NCBI GenBank assembly: GCA_014584635.1
Contig: JACTML010000111.1
Coordinates: 1-13,895, forward strand
DNA: 13,895 bases
From: Nitrosomonas eutropha
GTDB taxonomy: Bacteria > Pseudomonadota > Gammaproteobacteria > Burkholderiales > Nitrosomonadaceae
Direction: 5' to 3'
Shown: positions 6,928 through 13,895 of the stretch, piece after piece
Layout of the letters: every line of letters starts with the position of its first letter
Position numbering within the stretch: position 1 is the first letter of the stretch
The notes under the pieces: model-generated
Told to the model about the DNA's origin: nothing
What the model saw: only the letters and a program-made list of their open reading frames with translations
Databases searched by the model: none
Made by a program: the position numbers and the translations under genes

Positions 6928-7764
6928 ATGAATACATTTCCAGCTCCGGCAAAACTCAACCTGTTTTTGCATGTTATTGGACGCCGGGATGACGGTTATC
7001 ATTTGCTGCAGACGGTTTTTCGTTTTGTTGATTATGCAGATCAGCTGAGTTTTGATGTGACCAATGATGGCGTTATCAGTCATGTGAATCCGATTGCCGG
7101 GTTGACGGATACGGATGATCTGTGTGTTCGGGCGGCAAAACTGCTCCGGGAAAAATCCGGTAAAGCGATGCTCGGGGTCAGAATTCATCTGGAAAAAAAG
7201 ATTCCGTTAGGAAGCGGTCTGGGGGGAGGCAGTTCTGATGCAGCAACGACATTGATTGCATTGAACCGGTTATGGGAGATTAACTGGGAAAGAGAGCGTT
7301 TAATGGCGCTGGGTCTGGAGCTGGGTGCTGATATTCCGGTGTTTATCTACGGCCAGAATGCGTTTGCCGAAGGTGTGGGCGAGCAACTGGAGAAGGTTGA
7401 CCTGCCTTGCGCGTGGTACGTCGTTTTGACACCACCCGTTCAGATCGCTACAGCAGCGGTTTTTGCCAGTGAAGAGTTGACACGAAACACGATTCCTATC
7501 AAAATGGCGGCCTTTTCCATGGTACAAGGGCATAATGATCTTGAACCGGTTGCGTTACGCTTGCAGCCTGTTATTGCCGAGTGGCTGAACTGGTTGAAAG
7601 AACAGCACGAGTCAACGAAGGTGGCTATGAGCGGTTCTGGATCAGGTGTATTTGCGGAATTTTCCTCCGAGCTTGCAGCGCGGGAAGTATTCAGACAATT
7701 ACCCGATAATATGCGTGGTTTTGTTGCACCGGGGCTTGCAAAACATCCTTTGTCGGATTTTTAG
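6928..7764 (+). CDS. ispE: 4-diphosphocytidyl-2-C-methyl-D-erythritol kinase IspE
   Basis: IspE phosphorylates CDP-methylerythritol with ATP, the fourth step of the MEP isoprenoid pathway, in the cytosol. It is a GHMP kinase. The N-terminal PAPAKLNLFLHV carries catalytic Lys9, and the phosphate-binding loop PLGSGLGGGSS lies at 93-103. The GADIPVF segment holds catalytic Asp135, and the third motif MSGSGSGVFAEF lies near 230. The chosen ATG at 6928 gives 278 aa and aligns with the usual N-terminus. ATG at 6919 and GTG at 6886 are open in frame, and the GTG would overlap lolB by 17 bases. No strong ribosome binding site decides between them, so coupling to lolB translation is possible. Confidence 0.95.
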   Translation: MNTFPAPAKLNLFLHVIGRRDDGYHLLQTVFRFVDYADQLSFDVTNDGVISHVNPIAGLTDTDDLCVRAAKLLREKSGKAMLGVRIHLEKKIPLGSGLGGGSSDAATTLIALNRLWEINWERERLMALGLELGADIPVFIYGQNAFAEGVGEQLEKVDLPCAWYVVLTPPVQIATAAVFASEELTRNTIPIKMAAFSMVQGHNDLEPVALRLQPVIAEWLNWLKEQHESTKVAMSGSGSGVFAEFSSELAAREVFRQLPDNMRGFVAPGLAKHPLSDF

Positions 7765-7772
7765 AATATTTT

Positions 7773-7847
7773 TGGGGAGTCGCCAAGTGGTAAGGCACCG
7801 GATTTTGATTCCGGCATTCGCAGGTTCGATCCCTGCCTCCCCAGCCA
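7773..7847 (+). tRNA. tRNA-Gln, anticodon TTG
   Basis: A complete cloverleaf can be folded. The acceptor stem TGGGGAG (7773-7779) pairs with CTCCCCA (7837-7843). The anticodon stem CCGGA/TCCGG (7798-7802 and 7810-7814) encloses loop TTTTGAT with anticodon TTG at 7805-7807. The T-arm includes GGTTCGATCC. The discriminator is G7844 and CCA is encoded at 7845-7847. It reads CAA, and CAG by wobble. It lies nine bases after the ispE stop, so it is probably processed from a longer transcript. The ispE-tRNA(Gln)-prs order is a known conserved arrangement. Confidence 0.97.
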
Positions 7848-7939
7848 GATCTCTATAAAGTTGCAGGTATCATGCCAGATGTTGTGTAAGTGGCCAAATC
7901 TGTCAGTGTCATCTTTTAAATCAGAAACAGAAGTTATCT

Positions 7940-8890
7940 ATGTCTTATGACAGCCTGATGGTTTTTACCGGAACGGCCAATCCCAAGCTGGCGCATGATG
8001 TGGTTAAACACCTGAACATCAATCTGGGGCGTGCGACTGTAGGGCGCTTCAGCGATGGTGAAGTTATGGTGGAGATACTTGAAAACGTCAGAGGTAACGA
8101 CGTTTTTGTATTGCAATCCACCTGCGCGCCAACCAACGACAGTCTGATGGAGATTCTGGTTATCGTTGACGCACTAAAGCGTGCATCAGCCAGTCGTGTT
8201 ACCGCAGCAATTCCCTATTTCGGTTACGCACGGCAGGACAGAAGAACCCGTTCTGCACGAGTGCCCATTACAGCCAAAGTTGTAGCAAATATGCTGACCA
8301 GCGTTGGTGTTGACCGGGTGTTAACCATGGATCTGCACTCCGATCAGATTCAGGGATTTTTTGATATTCCGGTGGATAACATTTACGGCACGCCGACATT
8401 GCTGGGAGATATCTGGAAGCATGATTATCAAAATCTGATAGTGGTTTCTCCCGATGTGGGGGGCGTTGTCAGAGCGCGTCATATGGCCAAACGCCTGGAG
8501 TGTGATCTGGCTATTATCGATAAGCGACGCCCCAAGCCAAATGAATCCAAGGTCATGAATATTATCGGTGATGTTAAAGGGCGCACCTGCGTAATTATTG
8601 ATGACATGGTGGATACGGCAAATACACTGTGTGAGGCAGCCTCAGCACTTAAACGGGAGGGTGCATCCAGCGTGATTGCCTATTCAACGCATGCCGTTTT
8701 ATCGGGTAAGGCGGTGGAACGCGTACAGAATTCCGATCTGGATAAACTGGTGGTGACGGATACGATTCCCTTAAGGGAAGATGCTAAAAAATGCGATCGT
8801 ATAGAGCAGTTAAGCGTGGCCAGCTTACTGGGCGAATCCATGCTTAGGGTGAGTAATGAAAGTTCATTGAGCTCGCTATTTATAGAATAA
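7940..8890 (+). CDS. prs: Ribose-phosphate pyrophosphokinase
   Basis: This cytosolic enzyme makes PRPP from ribose 5-phosphate and ATP for purine, pyrimidine, histidine, tryptophan and NAD synthesis. The 316-aa product has the class I layout. It contains [12 protein letters not shown] near residues 35-46, the ATP-binding segment [10 protein letters not shown] (93-102), catalytic His133 in [17 protein letters not shown] (170-175), the flexible loop at KRRPKP (195-200), and the PRPP loop [13 protein letters not shown] (218-230). The ATG at 7940 follows a modest AGAAG, and length matches the E. coli enzyme. It follows tRNA-Gln by 92 bases of unremarkable sequence and precedes rplY by 52 bases. 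Confidence 0.98.
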   Translation: MSYDSLMVFTGTANPKLAHDVVKHLNINLGRATVGRFSDGEVMVEILENVRGNDVFVLQSTCAPTNDSLMEILVIVDALKRASASRVTAAIPYFGYARQDRRTRSARVPITAKVVANMLTSVGVDRVLTMDLHSDQIQGFFDIPVDNIYGTPTLLGDIWKHDYQNLIVVSPDVGGVVRARHMAKRLECDLAIIDKRRPKPNESKVMNIIGDVKGRTCVIIDDMVDTANTLCEAASALKREGASSVIAYSTHAVLSGKAVERVQNSDLDKLVVTDTIPLREDAKKCDRIEQLSVASLLGESMLRVSNESSLSSLFIE

Positions 8891-8902
8891 GATAATTTTC
8901 AG

Positions 8903-8924
8903 GCCCGTTCATGGATGAACAGGC
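8903..8924 (+). terminator. Hairpin between prs and rplY, possible partial terminator
   Basis: GCCCGTTCAT (8903-8912) pairs with ATGAACAGGC (8915-8924) at nine of ten positions, leaving a small loop. It is followed by TGCTTT rather than a clean T-run. It could be a weak terminator, an attenuator or an RNA-stabilising stem that sets the relative output of prs and rplY. Confidence 0.4.
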
Positions 8925-8942
8925 TGCTTTCAGGAGAATGGA

Positions 8943-9539
8943 ATGTCAATCGAGATAAGTGCTAACAGTCGCAAAGTACACGGAACCGGTGCAAATCGCC
9001 GCTTGCGTACCCAGGGCAGGCTCCCTGGCGTCATTTACGGAGGAGGAGCGGCTACGCAATCAATAGATCTTGATCACAAAGATCTGTATTACAAGCTCAA
9101 AACAGAAGCCTTTCATGCATCGATACTTTCAATCAGTGTGGATGGCAAAAAGGAGCAAGTGCTCTTGCGTGATGTGCAAATGCATCCTTTCAAACAGCAG
9201 GTATTGCATATTGATTTTCAGCGGGTCAGACAGGATCAGAAGATACATGTAAAAGTGCCATTGCACTTTATCAATGCTGATATCGCACCGGGAGTTAAGT
9301 TATCAGGCGGGATGATTAGTCATGTAGTAACTGAAATTGAAATATCCTGTTTGCCTAAGGATTTGCCTGAATCAATCGTAGTAGACCTGTCAGAAATGAC
9401 AGCCGGCAGTACGATACATACAAGTGATCTGAAATTGCCGGAAAATGTTGAAATTCCTGCCTTGCTGAGAGGGGACAATCAGCCAATCTCCACACTCATC
9501 GTACCGCGTGGCGGGGAAACTGCTGAAGAATCTGCCTGA
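8943..9539 (+). CDS. rplY: Large ribosomal subunit protein bL25, long CTC/TL5 form
   Basis: bL25 binds 5S rRNA in the 50S subunit. The 198-aa product is the two-domain CTC/TL5 type, about twice the length of E. coli L25. The N-terminal 5S-binding domain (about 1-92) includes [22 protein letters not shown] and [12 protein letters not shown], ending with VLHIDF. The C-terminal beta domain (about 93-190) includes [31 protein letters not shown] and [11 protein letters not shown]. The ATG at 8943 has CAGGAG a few bases upstream. The long form is usual in betaproteobacteria. It is placed between prs and pth. Confidence 0.97.
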   Translation: MSIEISANSRKVHGTGANRRLRTQGRLPGVIYGGGAATQSIDLDHKDLYYKLKTEAFHASILSISVDGKKEQVLLRDVQMHPFKQQVLHIDFQRVRQDQKIHVKVPLHFINADIAPGVKLSGGMISHVVTEIEISCLPKDLPESIVVDLSEMTAGSTIHTSDLKLPENVEIPALLRGDNQPISTLIVPRGGETAEESA

Positions 9540-9561
9540 TCCTGTCTCATTTCTGTTTGCA

Positions 9562-9584
9562 CGCCAGAGAGTATTTCTCTGGCG
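9562..9584 (+). terminator. Hairpin after rplY
   Basis: CGCCAGAGA (9562-9570) and TCTCTGGCG (9576-9584) form a perfect 9-bp GC-rich stem with a 5-base loop, 22 bases after the rplY stop. The downstream sequence is pyrimidine-rich (CAGCTCTCGTTATTCT) but lacks an uninterrupted T-run. It is a probable intrinsic or processed 3' end of the prs-rplY transcript. Confidence 0.6.
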
Positions 9585-9650
9585 CAGCTCTCGTTATTCT
9601 GTCATTCATATCTTTTATTCAATCGTTTGTCATTGGGGTTGTATTAAGTT

Positions 9651-10238
9651 ATGGAGCTACCCATAAGACTGGTGGCCGGTCTTGGCAATCCTGGTGAGAA
9701 ATACGCTGCAACCCGTCATAATGTCGGTTTTGACTGGCTGGATCGTCTGGCTGATACGCAACGAATTTCTTTTGCATTGGAGTCGCGGTTCCAGGGATTA
9801 TGTGCGCGCATTGCTCGAACAAATGCGGATATCTGGCTGCTTAAACCCCAAACCTACATGAATATCAGCGGTATATCAGTAGGGGCCGTGTGCCGGTATT
9901 ACAAGATAGCACCTGAGCAGGTGTTGGTGGTCCATGATGAACTGGATTTACAGCCAGGTACTGTCAAATTGAAATCCGGAGGAGGAGCGGGGGGACACAA
10001 TGGCCTGAAAAGTATCATTGCTGATCTTTCCAGCCAGGCTTTCTGGCGGTTGCGCATTGGCGTGGGGCATCCGGGAGACAGAAATCAGGTGGTGGATTAT
10101 GTGCTGCGTGCTCCGCGTAAAGAAGAAGCAGTGCTGATTGATGAGGCAATTGATCGCAGCATGCAGGTGTGGCCGCTCATTGCCCAGGGAGATTTTGCGA
10201 CAGCAATGCAGCAACTGCATACTCGCCAGGAAAACTGA
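9651..10238 (+). CDS. pth: Peptidyl-tRNA hydrolase
   Basis: Pth recycles peptidyl-tRNAs released by stalled ribosomes by cleaving the ester bond. It is a cytosolic and essential enzyme. The 195-aa product carries the whole active site: Asn13 in GLGNPG, catalytic His23 in RHNVGF, Asn71 in PQTYMNISG, and Asp96 in VVHDELDL. These correspond to Asn10, His20, Asn68 and Asp93 of the E. coli enzyme. [13 protein letters not shown] follows near residue 110. The ATG at 9651 lies a few residues upstream of the conserved [10 protein letters not shown]. The ribosome binding site is poor. It lies between rplY and ychF, which is the common order. Confidence 0.97.
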   Translation: MELPIRLVAGLGNPGEKYAATRHNVGFDWLDRLADTQRISFALESRFQGLCARIARTNADIWLLKPQTYMNISGISVGAVCRYYKIAPEQVLVVHDELDLQPGTVKLKSGGGAGGHNGLKSIIADLSSQAFWRLRIGVGHPGDRNQVVDYVLRAPRKEEAVLIDEAIDRSMQVWPLIAQGDFATAMQQLHTRQEN

Positions 10239-10312
10239 CAAAATTATCTTGTCTGTTAAAAAATACTGATGGAACTGATAGCAATTTGCAGGAAATTGAT
10301 GGAAATCAGGTT

Positions 10313-11404
10313 ATGAGTCTGAAGTGTGGGATCGTTGGTTTGCCTAACGTTGGCAAATCTACCTTGTTTAATGCACTAACCAAAGCAGGCATTGCTGCGG
10401 AAAATTATCCATTTTGTACAATTGAACCCAACGTTGGCATCGTTGAAGTGCCTGATTCGCGCCTTGCCGAGCTGAGTAAAATTGTCAATCCGCAGCGCAT
10501 ACAACCCGCCATTGTGGAATTTGTTGATATTGCCGGACTGGTTGCAGGTGCCTCTCGAGGAGAAGGTCTGGGAAATCAGTTCCTTGCAAACATTCGCGAA
10601 ACAGACGCCATCGTTAATGTCGTGCGTTGTTTTGATGATTCCAATGTTGTGCATGTCACTGGCAAAGTAGATCCGATTGCTGATATTGAAGTTATCTTGA
10701 CCGAGTTGGCGCTGGCTGATCTTGCTACTGTAGAAAAAGCCATTGTGCGCGATGGTAAAAAAGCGAAATCCGGTGATAAAGAAGCGGTCAGATTGGTTAC
10801 AGCGCTCGAAAAACTGGTGCAGCATCTCAATCAGGGCCAGCCGGCGCGCACCTTTCCACTTTCAGACGAAGAACGGGAAATTATCAGACCGTTATGCCTG
10901 TTAACGATCAAGCCGGCTATGTACGTTGGCAACGTGCTGGAGGATGGATTTGAAAATAATCTACATCTTGATCGACTGCGTGAATATGCAGCAAAGGAAA
11001 ACGCTCCGGTTGTAGCGCTGTGTGCCAAAATTGAAGCCGAGCTGGCCGACCTTGACGAAGCAGATAAAAAAGAATTTCTGGCCGATCTCGGGTTGGAGGA
11101 ACCGGGCCTTAATCGCCTGATTCGAGCCGGTTACGATCTGCTTGGGCTGCAAACCTATTTTACCGCTGGTGTAAAAGAAGTGCGCGCTTGGACCATCCAC
11201 CAAGGCGATACTGCGCCACAGGCAGCCGGAGTTATCCACACCGATTTTGAAAAAGGTTTTATCCGGGCACAAACTATCTCATATGCTGATTTTATTGCCT
11301 GCGGGGGAGAGGCAGGGGCAAAGGAAAAAGGAAAAATGCGTGTAGAAGGCAAGGATTACATTGTTCAGGATGGTGATGTAATGAATTTTTTGTTTAACGT
11401 CTGA
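10313..11404 (+). CDS. ychF: Redox- and ribosome-associated ATPase YchF (Obg family)
   Basis: YchF/OLA1 proteins are Obg-related P-loop ATPases that associate with ribosomes and are linked to stress responses. From the ATG at 10313 the product is 363 aa, the same length as E. coli YchF. It has the P-loop GLPNVGKST (9-17) and VDIAGLV (71-77). The altered G4 motif NVLE (207-210) replaces NKxD and underlies ATP preference. A helical insertion is followed by a C-terminal TGS domain (about 278-363) ending [11 protein letters not shown]. The same frame is open 48 codons further upstream into pth, but [15 protein letters not shown] is the family N-terminus, so the short start is preferred. This is the last core-genome gene before the integrated element. 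Confidence 0.97.
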   Translation: MSLKCGIVGLPNVGKSTLFNALTKAGIAAENYPFCTIEPNVGIVEVPDSRLAELSKIVNPQRIQPAIVEFVDIAGLVAGASRGEGLGNQFLANIRETDAIVNVVRCFDDSNVVHVTGKVDPIADIEVILTELALADLATVEKAIVRDGKKAKSGDKEAVRLVTALEKLVQHLNQGQPARTFPLSDEEREIIRPLCLLTIKPAMYVGNVLEDGFENNLHLDRLREYAAKENAPVVALCAKIEAELADLDEADKKEFLADLGLEEPGLNRLIRAGYDLLGLQTYFTAGVKEVRAWTIHQGDTAPQAAGVIHTDFEKGFIRAQTISYADFIACGGEAGAKEKGKMRVEGKDYIVQDGDVMNFLFNV

Positions 11405-11412
11405 CCCACACA

Positions 11413-11533
11413 AACCCTTTCTAGAGCTTTCTTTGCATTTCTTTTGCTTGGGAAAATGACGGTAAGCCAGCGTAAATAAAGGGTTCTGCATGTTCATGTA
11501 ATCTCATGAAATGACCTGAGCTTGCTACGCTGG
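11413..11533. repeat. Interlocked inverted repeats at the element junction
   Basis: AACCCTTT (11413-11420) is complementary to AAAGGGTT (11478-11485). CCAGCGTA (11467-11474) is complementary to TACGCTGG (11526-11533). Because the second pair starts inside the first, the two are interlocked. Between them TTCATG (11493-11498) and CATGAA (11505-11510) form a further 6-bp dyad. Each alone could be chance; together they mark a repeat-dense spacer between ychF and the integrase that may contain attL and integrase- or excisionase-binding sites. Confidence 0.35.
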
Positions 11534-11574
11534 TGTATACGAAGATTGGACGCGGCGACAGAAGGTGTATATGA
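11532..11574 (+). repeat. Direct repeat GGTGTATAYGA, two copies
   Basis: GGTGTATACGA (11532-11542) and GGTGTATATGA (11564-11574) differ at one base and start 32 bases apart, close to three helical turns. They lie upstream of the integrase. Tyrosine integrases bind short directly repeated arm sites near their own gene, so this is a plausible arm-site pair, though only two copies are seen. Confidence 0.35.
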
Positions 11575-11587
11575 TCCTTCTGTCGTC
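11554..11587 (+). repeat. Strong hairpin upstream of the integrase
   Basis: CGACAGAAGG (11556-11565) and CCTTCTGTCG (11576-11585) form a perfect 10-bp stem around a 10-base loop. A G-T and a G-C pair extend it to 12 bp (11554-11587). It lies about 25 bases before the preferred integrase GTG. It is not followed by a T-run, so it is more likely a protein-binding dyad or a structure controlling integrase expression than an intrinsic terminator. Confidence 0.5.
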
Positions 11588-11611
11588 CCTCATTGCCGAT
11601 CCCGTGACACC

Positions 11612-12798
11612 GTGTTTACAGATGCCCACTGCCGTGCTGCCAAACCGAAGGAGCAGCTCTACCGCCTGAATGACCTTCGCGGTCTCTACCTCGAAGTCAA
11701 ACCCAATGGCGTCAAGGCTTGGCGCTACCGCTTCAAACTTGCGGGCAAGGGGTCATGTTCGCGCTGGGCGACTACCCCGCCGTCAGCCTTGCCGAAGCGC
11801 GGGACAAGTGCGAGGAAGCGCGGAAGCTGGTCAAGCAGGGCATCAACCCCGTCCAGCACCGGCAGCTTGAGCGCCTCAAGCGCGAACAGGATTCCGCCAA
11901 TACCTTCGAGGCCGTCGCCAAAGAGTGGCTGGCTCTGCGGGACTGGGAAGACATCACCAAGAAACGCCGCCTGGACATGCTGGAGCGGGTGGTCTTTCCC
12001 AGCATCGGCAAGCTCCCGGTGCGCGACATCACCCCGGCGCACGTTCTCGACATCCTCACCAAGACCGTGAAGCGCGGTGCGCCGACCGTCGCCGCCGAAG
12101 CGAAACGCACCATGTCCGGCATCTTCGAGTTGGCCGTTGCCACCTTGCGGGCAGACAACGATCCCGTCTGGCCCGTCCGCAAGGCGTTGCCCGCCAACAA
12201 GACGCAACACAAGACGGCTCTGACCGCTGTGCAGATCGGCAAGCTGCTTAACGACTTCGACAACCACCGCTGCGGCTATCAGGTCAATTTCTGCATCCAG
12301 TTGATGTGGTGGACACTGGCGCGTCCCAGCGAAGCGGCAGAGGCGGAATGGGCTGAATTCGATCTTGATGCGGCGCTTTGGACGATTCCAGCCCGACGCA
12401 TGAAGGCCCGCCGCGAGCATGTGATGCCACTGCCAACGCAGGCCGTAGAGATGCTGCGCCGCCTGCACGCCATCAGCGGCGACCGGTCGCACCTCTTTCC
12501 CGGCAGGGATGACCGCAACAGACCGATGTCGGTGCATTCGATCCGGCAGGCGCTCAAGGTACTGGGCTGGAGTGGCACCTACAGCCCGCATGGCACCAGA
12601 ACCACGGGCAGCACCCGGCTGAACGAAATGGGCTATCGCCCGGATGCCATTGAAGCGCAGCTTGCCCACGCGGAACCCAACTCGGTGCGCCGCACCTACA
12701 ACCATGCCACTTACCTCGAAGAGCGGTGGGGCATGATGCAGGCGTGGGCGGACAAGCTCGAACTCTGGAAGCGGGAGACAGCCAATGACAAAGGCTGA
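11612..12798 (+). pseudogene. P4-type tyrosine integrase, interrupted by a one-base frameshift
   Basis: Tyrosine recombinases of this type integrate and excise genomic islands. The arm-binding N-terminus is read from GTG at 11612 (MFTDAHCRAAKPKEQLYRLN, then GLYLEVKPNGVKAWRYRF). The rest, from MFALGDYPAVSLAEARDKCEEARKL onward, is in the +2 frame. Adding one base to the GGGG at 11749-11752 would join them into about 395 aa, the normal family length. The catalytic residues are all in the second frame: Arg in LARPSE (12322-12324), HGTR (His 12589-12591, Arg 12598-12600), His in QLAH (12667-12669) and Tyr in RRTYNHATY (12697-12699). The second frame alone is open from a TTG at 11719 (359 codons). 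Pseudogene, sequencing error or, less likely, recoding are all possible. Confidence 0.88.
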
Positions 12799-13489
12799 TG
12801 AGCGGCATCAGTTCCGCTTCGCACTGGTGAAGGACATCTTGCGCTGTGAGTCGGTCAGGAAACTACCACATGACCACAAAAAGCTGCTTTTCCGGTGGCT
12901 GGCGAATGGCTGGAGCATCACCGACACCCCGCCTGATACATCGCGTATCCGGGCGCTTGAAAAGGCTGCGTCCGATGCGCGTCGGCTGCGGGCTGCGCTT
13001 GGCCGTCTCGATGCGAAGGACGCCGCCAGCCTGGACTTCAACTACAGCCAGACCATCCCGCTCTCAACCCGCCTGGACGCACTGGAGGAACTAGCCAATG
13101 ATGCCGATACGCTGGCCCGTGTCATCAAGGGAGAACAGGTGGATATCGTGCGGCTGCGGAAACGGCGGACGGCGAAAAGCATTGCCAACACGTTTTCCAT
13201 GTTCGGAATCCCGTTTAGCACGCGCAATGACTGGGATGTGGATGAGCGCAATGTGACGACTGCCATGCGCTGCGTGATGTTCGCCATGCTGGAAGCCGAT
13301 GCGAAGAAACTGCATTGGGGCACAGCCGCCGCCATCGTCAAGCTGGGCTTTCAGATGCTGACCGATCCTGACGAAGAGAAAGTGGTGTTTTCAGAAGGGA
13401 AAATACCAGTTACGGCAGGGGATGCTGAGAACTTCCGACTTTTCCTGCGTGAAATGCCTGAGTTCAACGGCATCAAGCTGGTGGAGTAG
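12785..13489 (+). CDS. Unrecognised 234-aa protein overlapping the integrase end
   Basis: I do not recognise this protein. The ATG at 12785 follows GGGAG at good spacing, inside the last codons of the integrase, and the two genes overlap by 14 bases in different frames. Translational coupling to the integrase is therefore likely. The product has no signal peptide or membrane segment. Residues 1-45 are basic and include KLPHDHKKLLFRWLANGW. Residues about 50-130 are strongly helical and charged, with Leu/Ala periodicity that could form a coiled coil (RALEKAASDARRLRAALG; LDALEELANDADTLARVI), followed by a basic VRLRKRRTAKSIANTF patch. The C-terminal half is mixed, with a WDVDERNVTTAMRCVMFAM helix. 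A DNA-related accessory or immunity-type role is possible from context only. Confidence 0.8.
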   Translation: MTKADERHQFRFALVKDILRCESVRKLPHDHKKLLFRWLANGWSITDTPPDTSRIRALEKAASDARRLRAALGRLDAKDAASLDFNYSQTIPLSTRLDALEELANDADTLARVIKGEQVDIVRLRKRRTAKSIANTFSMFGIPFSTRNDWDVDERNVTTAMRCVMFAMLEADAKKLHWGTAAAIVKLGFQMLTDPDEEKVVFSEGKIPVTAGDAENFRLFLREMPEFNGIKLVE

Positions 13490-13516
13490 CGAAAAGGCTT
13501 CCCCCAAGTCTTTCGC
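13489..13516 (+). other. Imperfect hairpin after the 234-aa gene
   Basis: GCGAAAAGGCTT (13489-13500) can pair with AAGTCTTTCGC (13506-13516) around a CCCCC loop, with one bulge and one weak pair. It begins on the last base of the stop codon. No T-run follows, so terminator function is uncertain. Confidence 0.3.
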
Positions 13517-13562
13517 CAGGACTATCATCTAAAAAATCCGCATATAGAGAAGCGCAATTTCG

Positions 13563-13895
13563 ATGCATATACGTGTGCAAACTTACCGCGATAAAAGCGG
13601 AAACACACGACAGGGAAAATCAATCTCCCTGCTACGCTACGCCTATGACCGTGAGAAAAAGTGTTCCAGGCAGATTGTGCTAGGGACTGTGGATCGCTGG
13701 GCAACGTCACTGCCGCTTGACATTGAAGCCATCCTGACTGACGCCGAGCGTGAAGAGTTCAGGGAGTGGATGGCCGAGAGAGACCAGCAGCTTGCTGAGT
13801 ACAAGCAAAAAAAACACTTGCTGCACGCTGCCGAGCACATGGGGTGGGCGGCAAAAGTACTGGCTGCTGGAGTGGAGCCAGTCCGGCCTGAGCGG
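13563..13895 (+). CDS. Unrecognised ORF running off the right edge (111 codons visible)
   Basis: An ATG at 13563 opens a frame with no stop to the window end, giving at least 111 residues. An in-frame TAG at 13545-13547 fixes the start region. A purine stretch (AGAGAAG, 13546-13552) is a possible ribosome binding site. The product begins MHIRVQTYRDKSGNTRQGKS and continues LLRYAYDREKKCSRQIVLGTVDRW. From about residue 55 there is a charged helical region (DAEREEFREWMAERDQQLAEYKQKK) that may form a coiled coil. No signal peptide or membrane segment is seen. The N-terminus has a faint likeness to the start of some IS4/IS1634-type transposases, which share short RVxxYRDxxGxxRQ and LGTVD-like strings, but this is too weak to name it. 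It follows the 234-aa gene by 73 bases. Confidence 0.65.
   Translation, partial: MHIRVQTYRDKSGNTRQGKSISLLRYAYDREKKCSRQIVLGTVDRWATSLPLDIEAILTDAEREEFREWMAERDQQLAEYKQKKHLLHAAEHMGWAAKVLAAGVEPVRPER

Larger units (their letters stand above)
11405..13895. mobile_element. Left part of an integrated element (integrase-led island), open to the right
   Basis: Downstream of ychF the gene content switches from conserved housekeeping genes to a P4-type integrase and unrecognised ORFs. The coding sequence also becomes noticeably richer in G and C, judged by eye. The true left end lies somewhere in 11405-11611; no duplicated attachment core can be identified because the right end is outside the window. No tRNA gene lies at the junction, although P4-type integrases often use one. 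The nearest tRNA is tRNA-Gln, about 3.5 kb upstream. The cargo beyond two small ORFs is not visible. Confidence 0.75.

Noticed and set aside
7773-7847. tRNA-Gln as the attachment site of the element
   Set aside because: The tRNA is complete with encoded CCA, and five core genes in conserved order separate it from the integrase; no tRNA 3' fragment was seen near 11405-11611.
10169-10312. 48-codon N-terminal extension of ychF overlapping pth
   Set aside because: The family N-terminus [15 protein letters not shown] starts at 10313 and gives the standard 363-aa length. The extension overlaps the end of pth in another frame.
11749-11752. Programmed ribosomal frameshifting in the integrase
   Set aside because: A GGGG run alone without a slippery heptamer, a clear downstream pseudoknot or known precedent in this integrase family is insufficient; mutation or sequencing error is simpler.
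11725-12705. A 326-codon open frame on the minus strand opposite the integrase
   Set aside because: It is antisense to clear integrase catalytic motifs in GC-rich DNA, where long shadow frames are expected. The translation is Arg/Gly/Ala-rich with no recognisable motif.
11405-13895. CRISPR array, toxin-antitoxin pair or restriction system in the accessory part
   Set aside because: There are no regularly spaced repeats of the right size, and neither visible ORF carries motifs of nucleases, methylases or known toxins. The cargo is mostly outside the window.

Overview
The window reads as a betaproteobacterial chromosome, most likely Nitrosomonas or a close relative in the Nitrosomonadaceae. This rests on the recognisable order lolB-ispE-tRNA(Gln)-prs-rplY-pth-ychF, a long (CTC-type) L25, and protein sequences that look like those of ammonia oxidisers. 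No database search was possible, so the genus is an inference. Positions 1-11404 are ordinary core genome. Positions from about 11405 to the right edge are the start of an integrated mobile element with visibly more GC-rich coding sequence.

Layout. (1) 1-3065, minus strand: a probable operon of an unrecognised membrane-anchored protein, trkA and trkH (cut by the left edge), giving a Trk low-affinity K+ uptake system. (2) 3066-3332: a short divergent spacer with one doubtful 54-codon ORF. (3) 3314-3871, minus strand: a Slp-family outer-membrane lipoprotein with an aromatic-rich tail. (4) 3872-4252: a divergent regulatory region with two strong inverted repeats and a consensus -10 box. (5) 4253-6109: minC-minD-minE, which place the division site. 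(6) 6195-7764: lolB (lipoprotein insertion into the outer membrane) overlapping or nearly abutting ispE (MEP isoprenoid pathway). (7) 7773-7847: tRNA-Gln(TTG) with encoded CCA. (8) 7940-11404: prs (PRPP synthesis), rplY, pth and ychF, linking nucleotide precursor supply with translation.

The element begins after ychF. A 207-bp spacer packed with short inverted and direct repeats leads into a P4-type tyrosine integrase. The integrase is complete apart from one missing base in a G run, which breaks the reading frame between its N-terminal arm-binding part and its catalytic part. A second ORF (234 aa, unrecognised) overlaps the integrase stop by 14 nt. A third ORF starts at 13563 and runs off the right edge. 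The cargo of the element lies beyond the window, so no complete new system can be claimed here. The items most worth following up are the frameshifted integrase, the repeat-rich junction, the integrase-coupled unknown gene, the truncated last ORF, and the unknown protein upstream of trkA.
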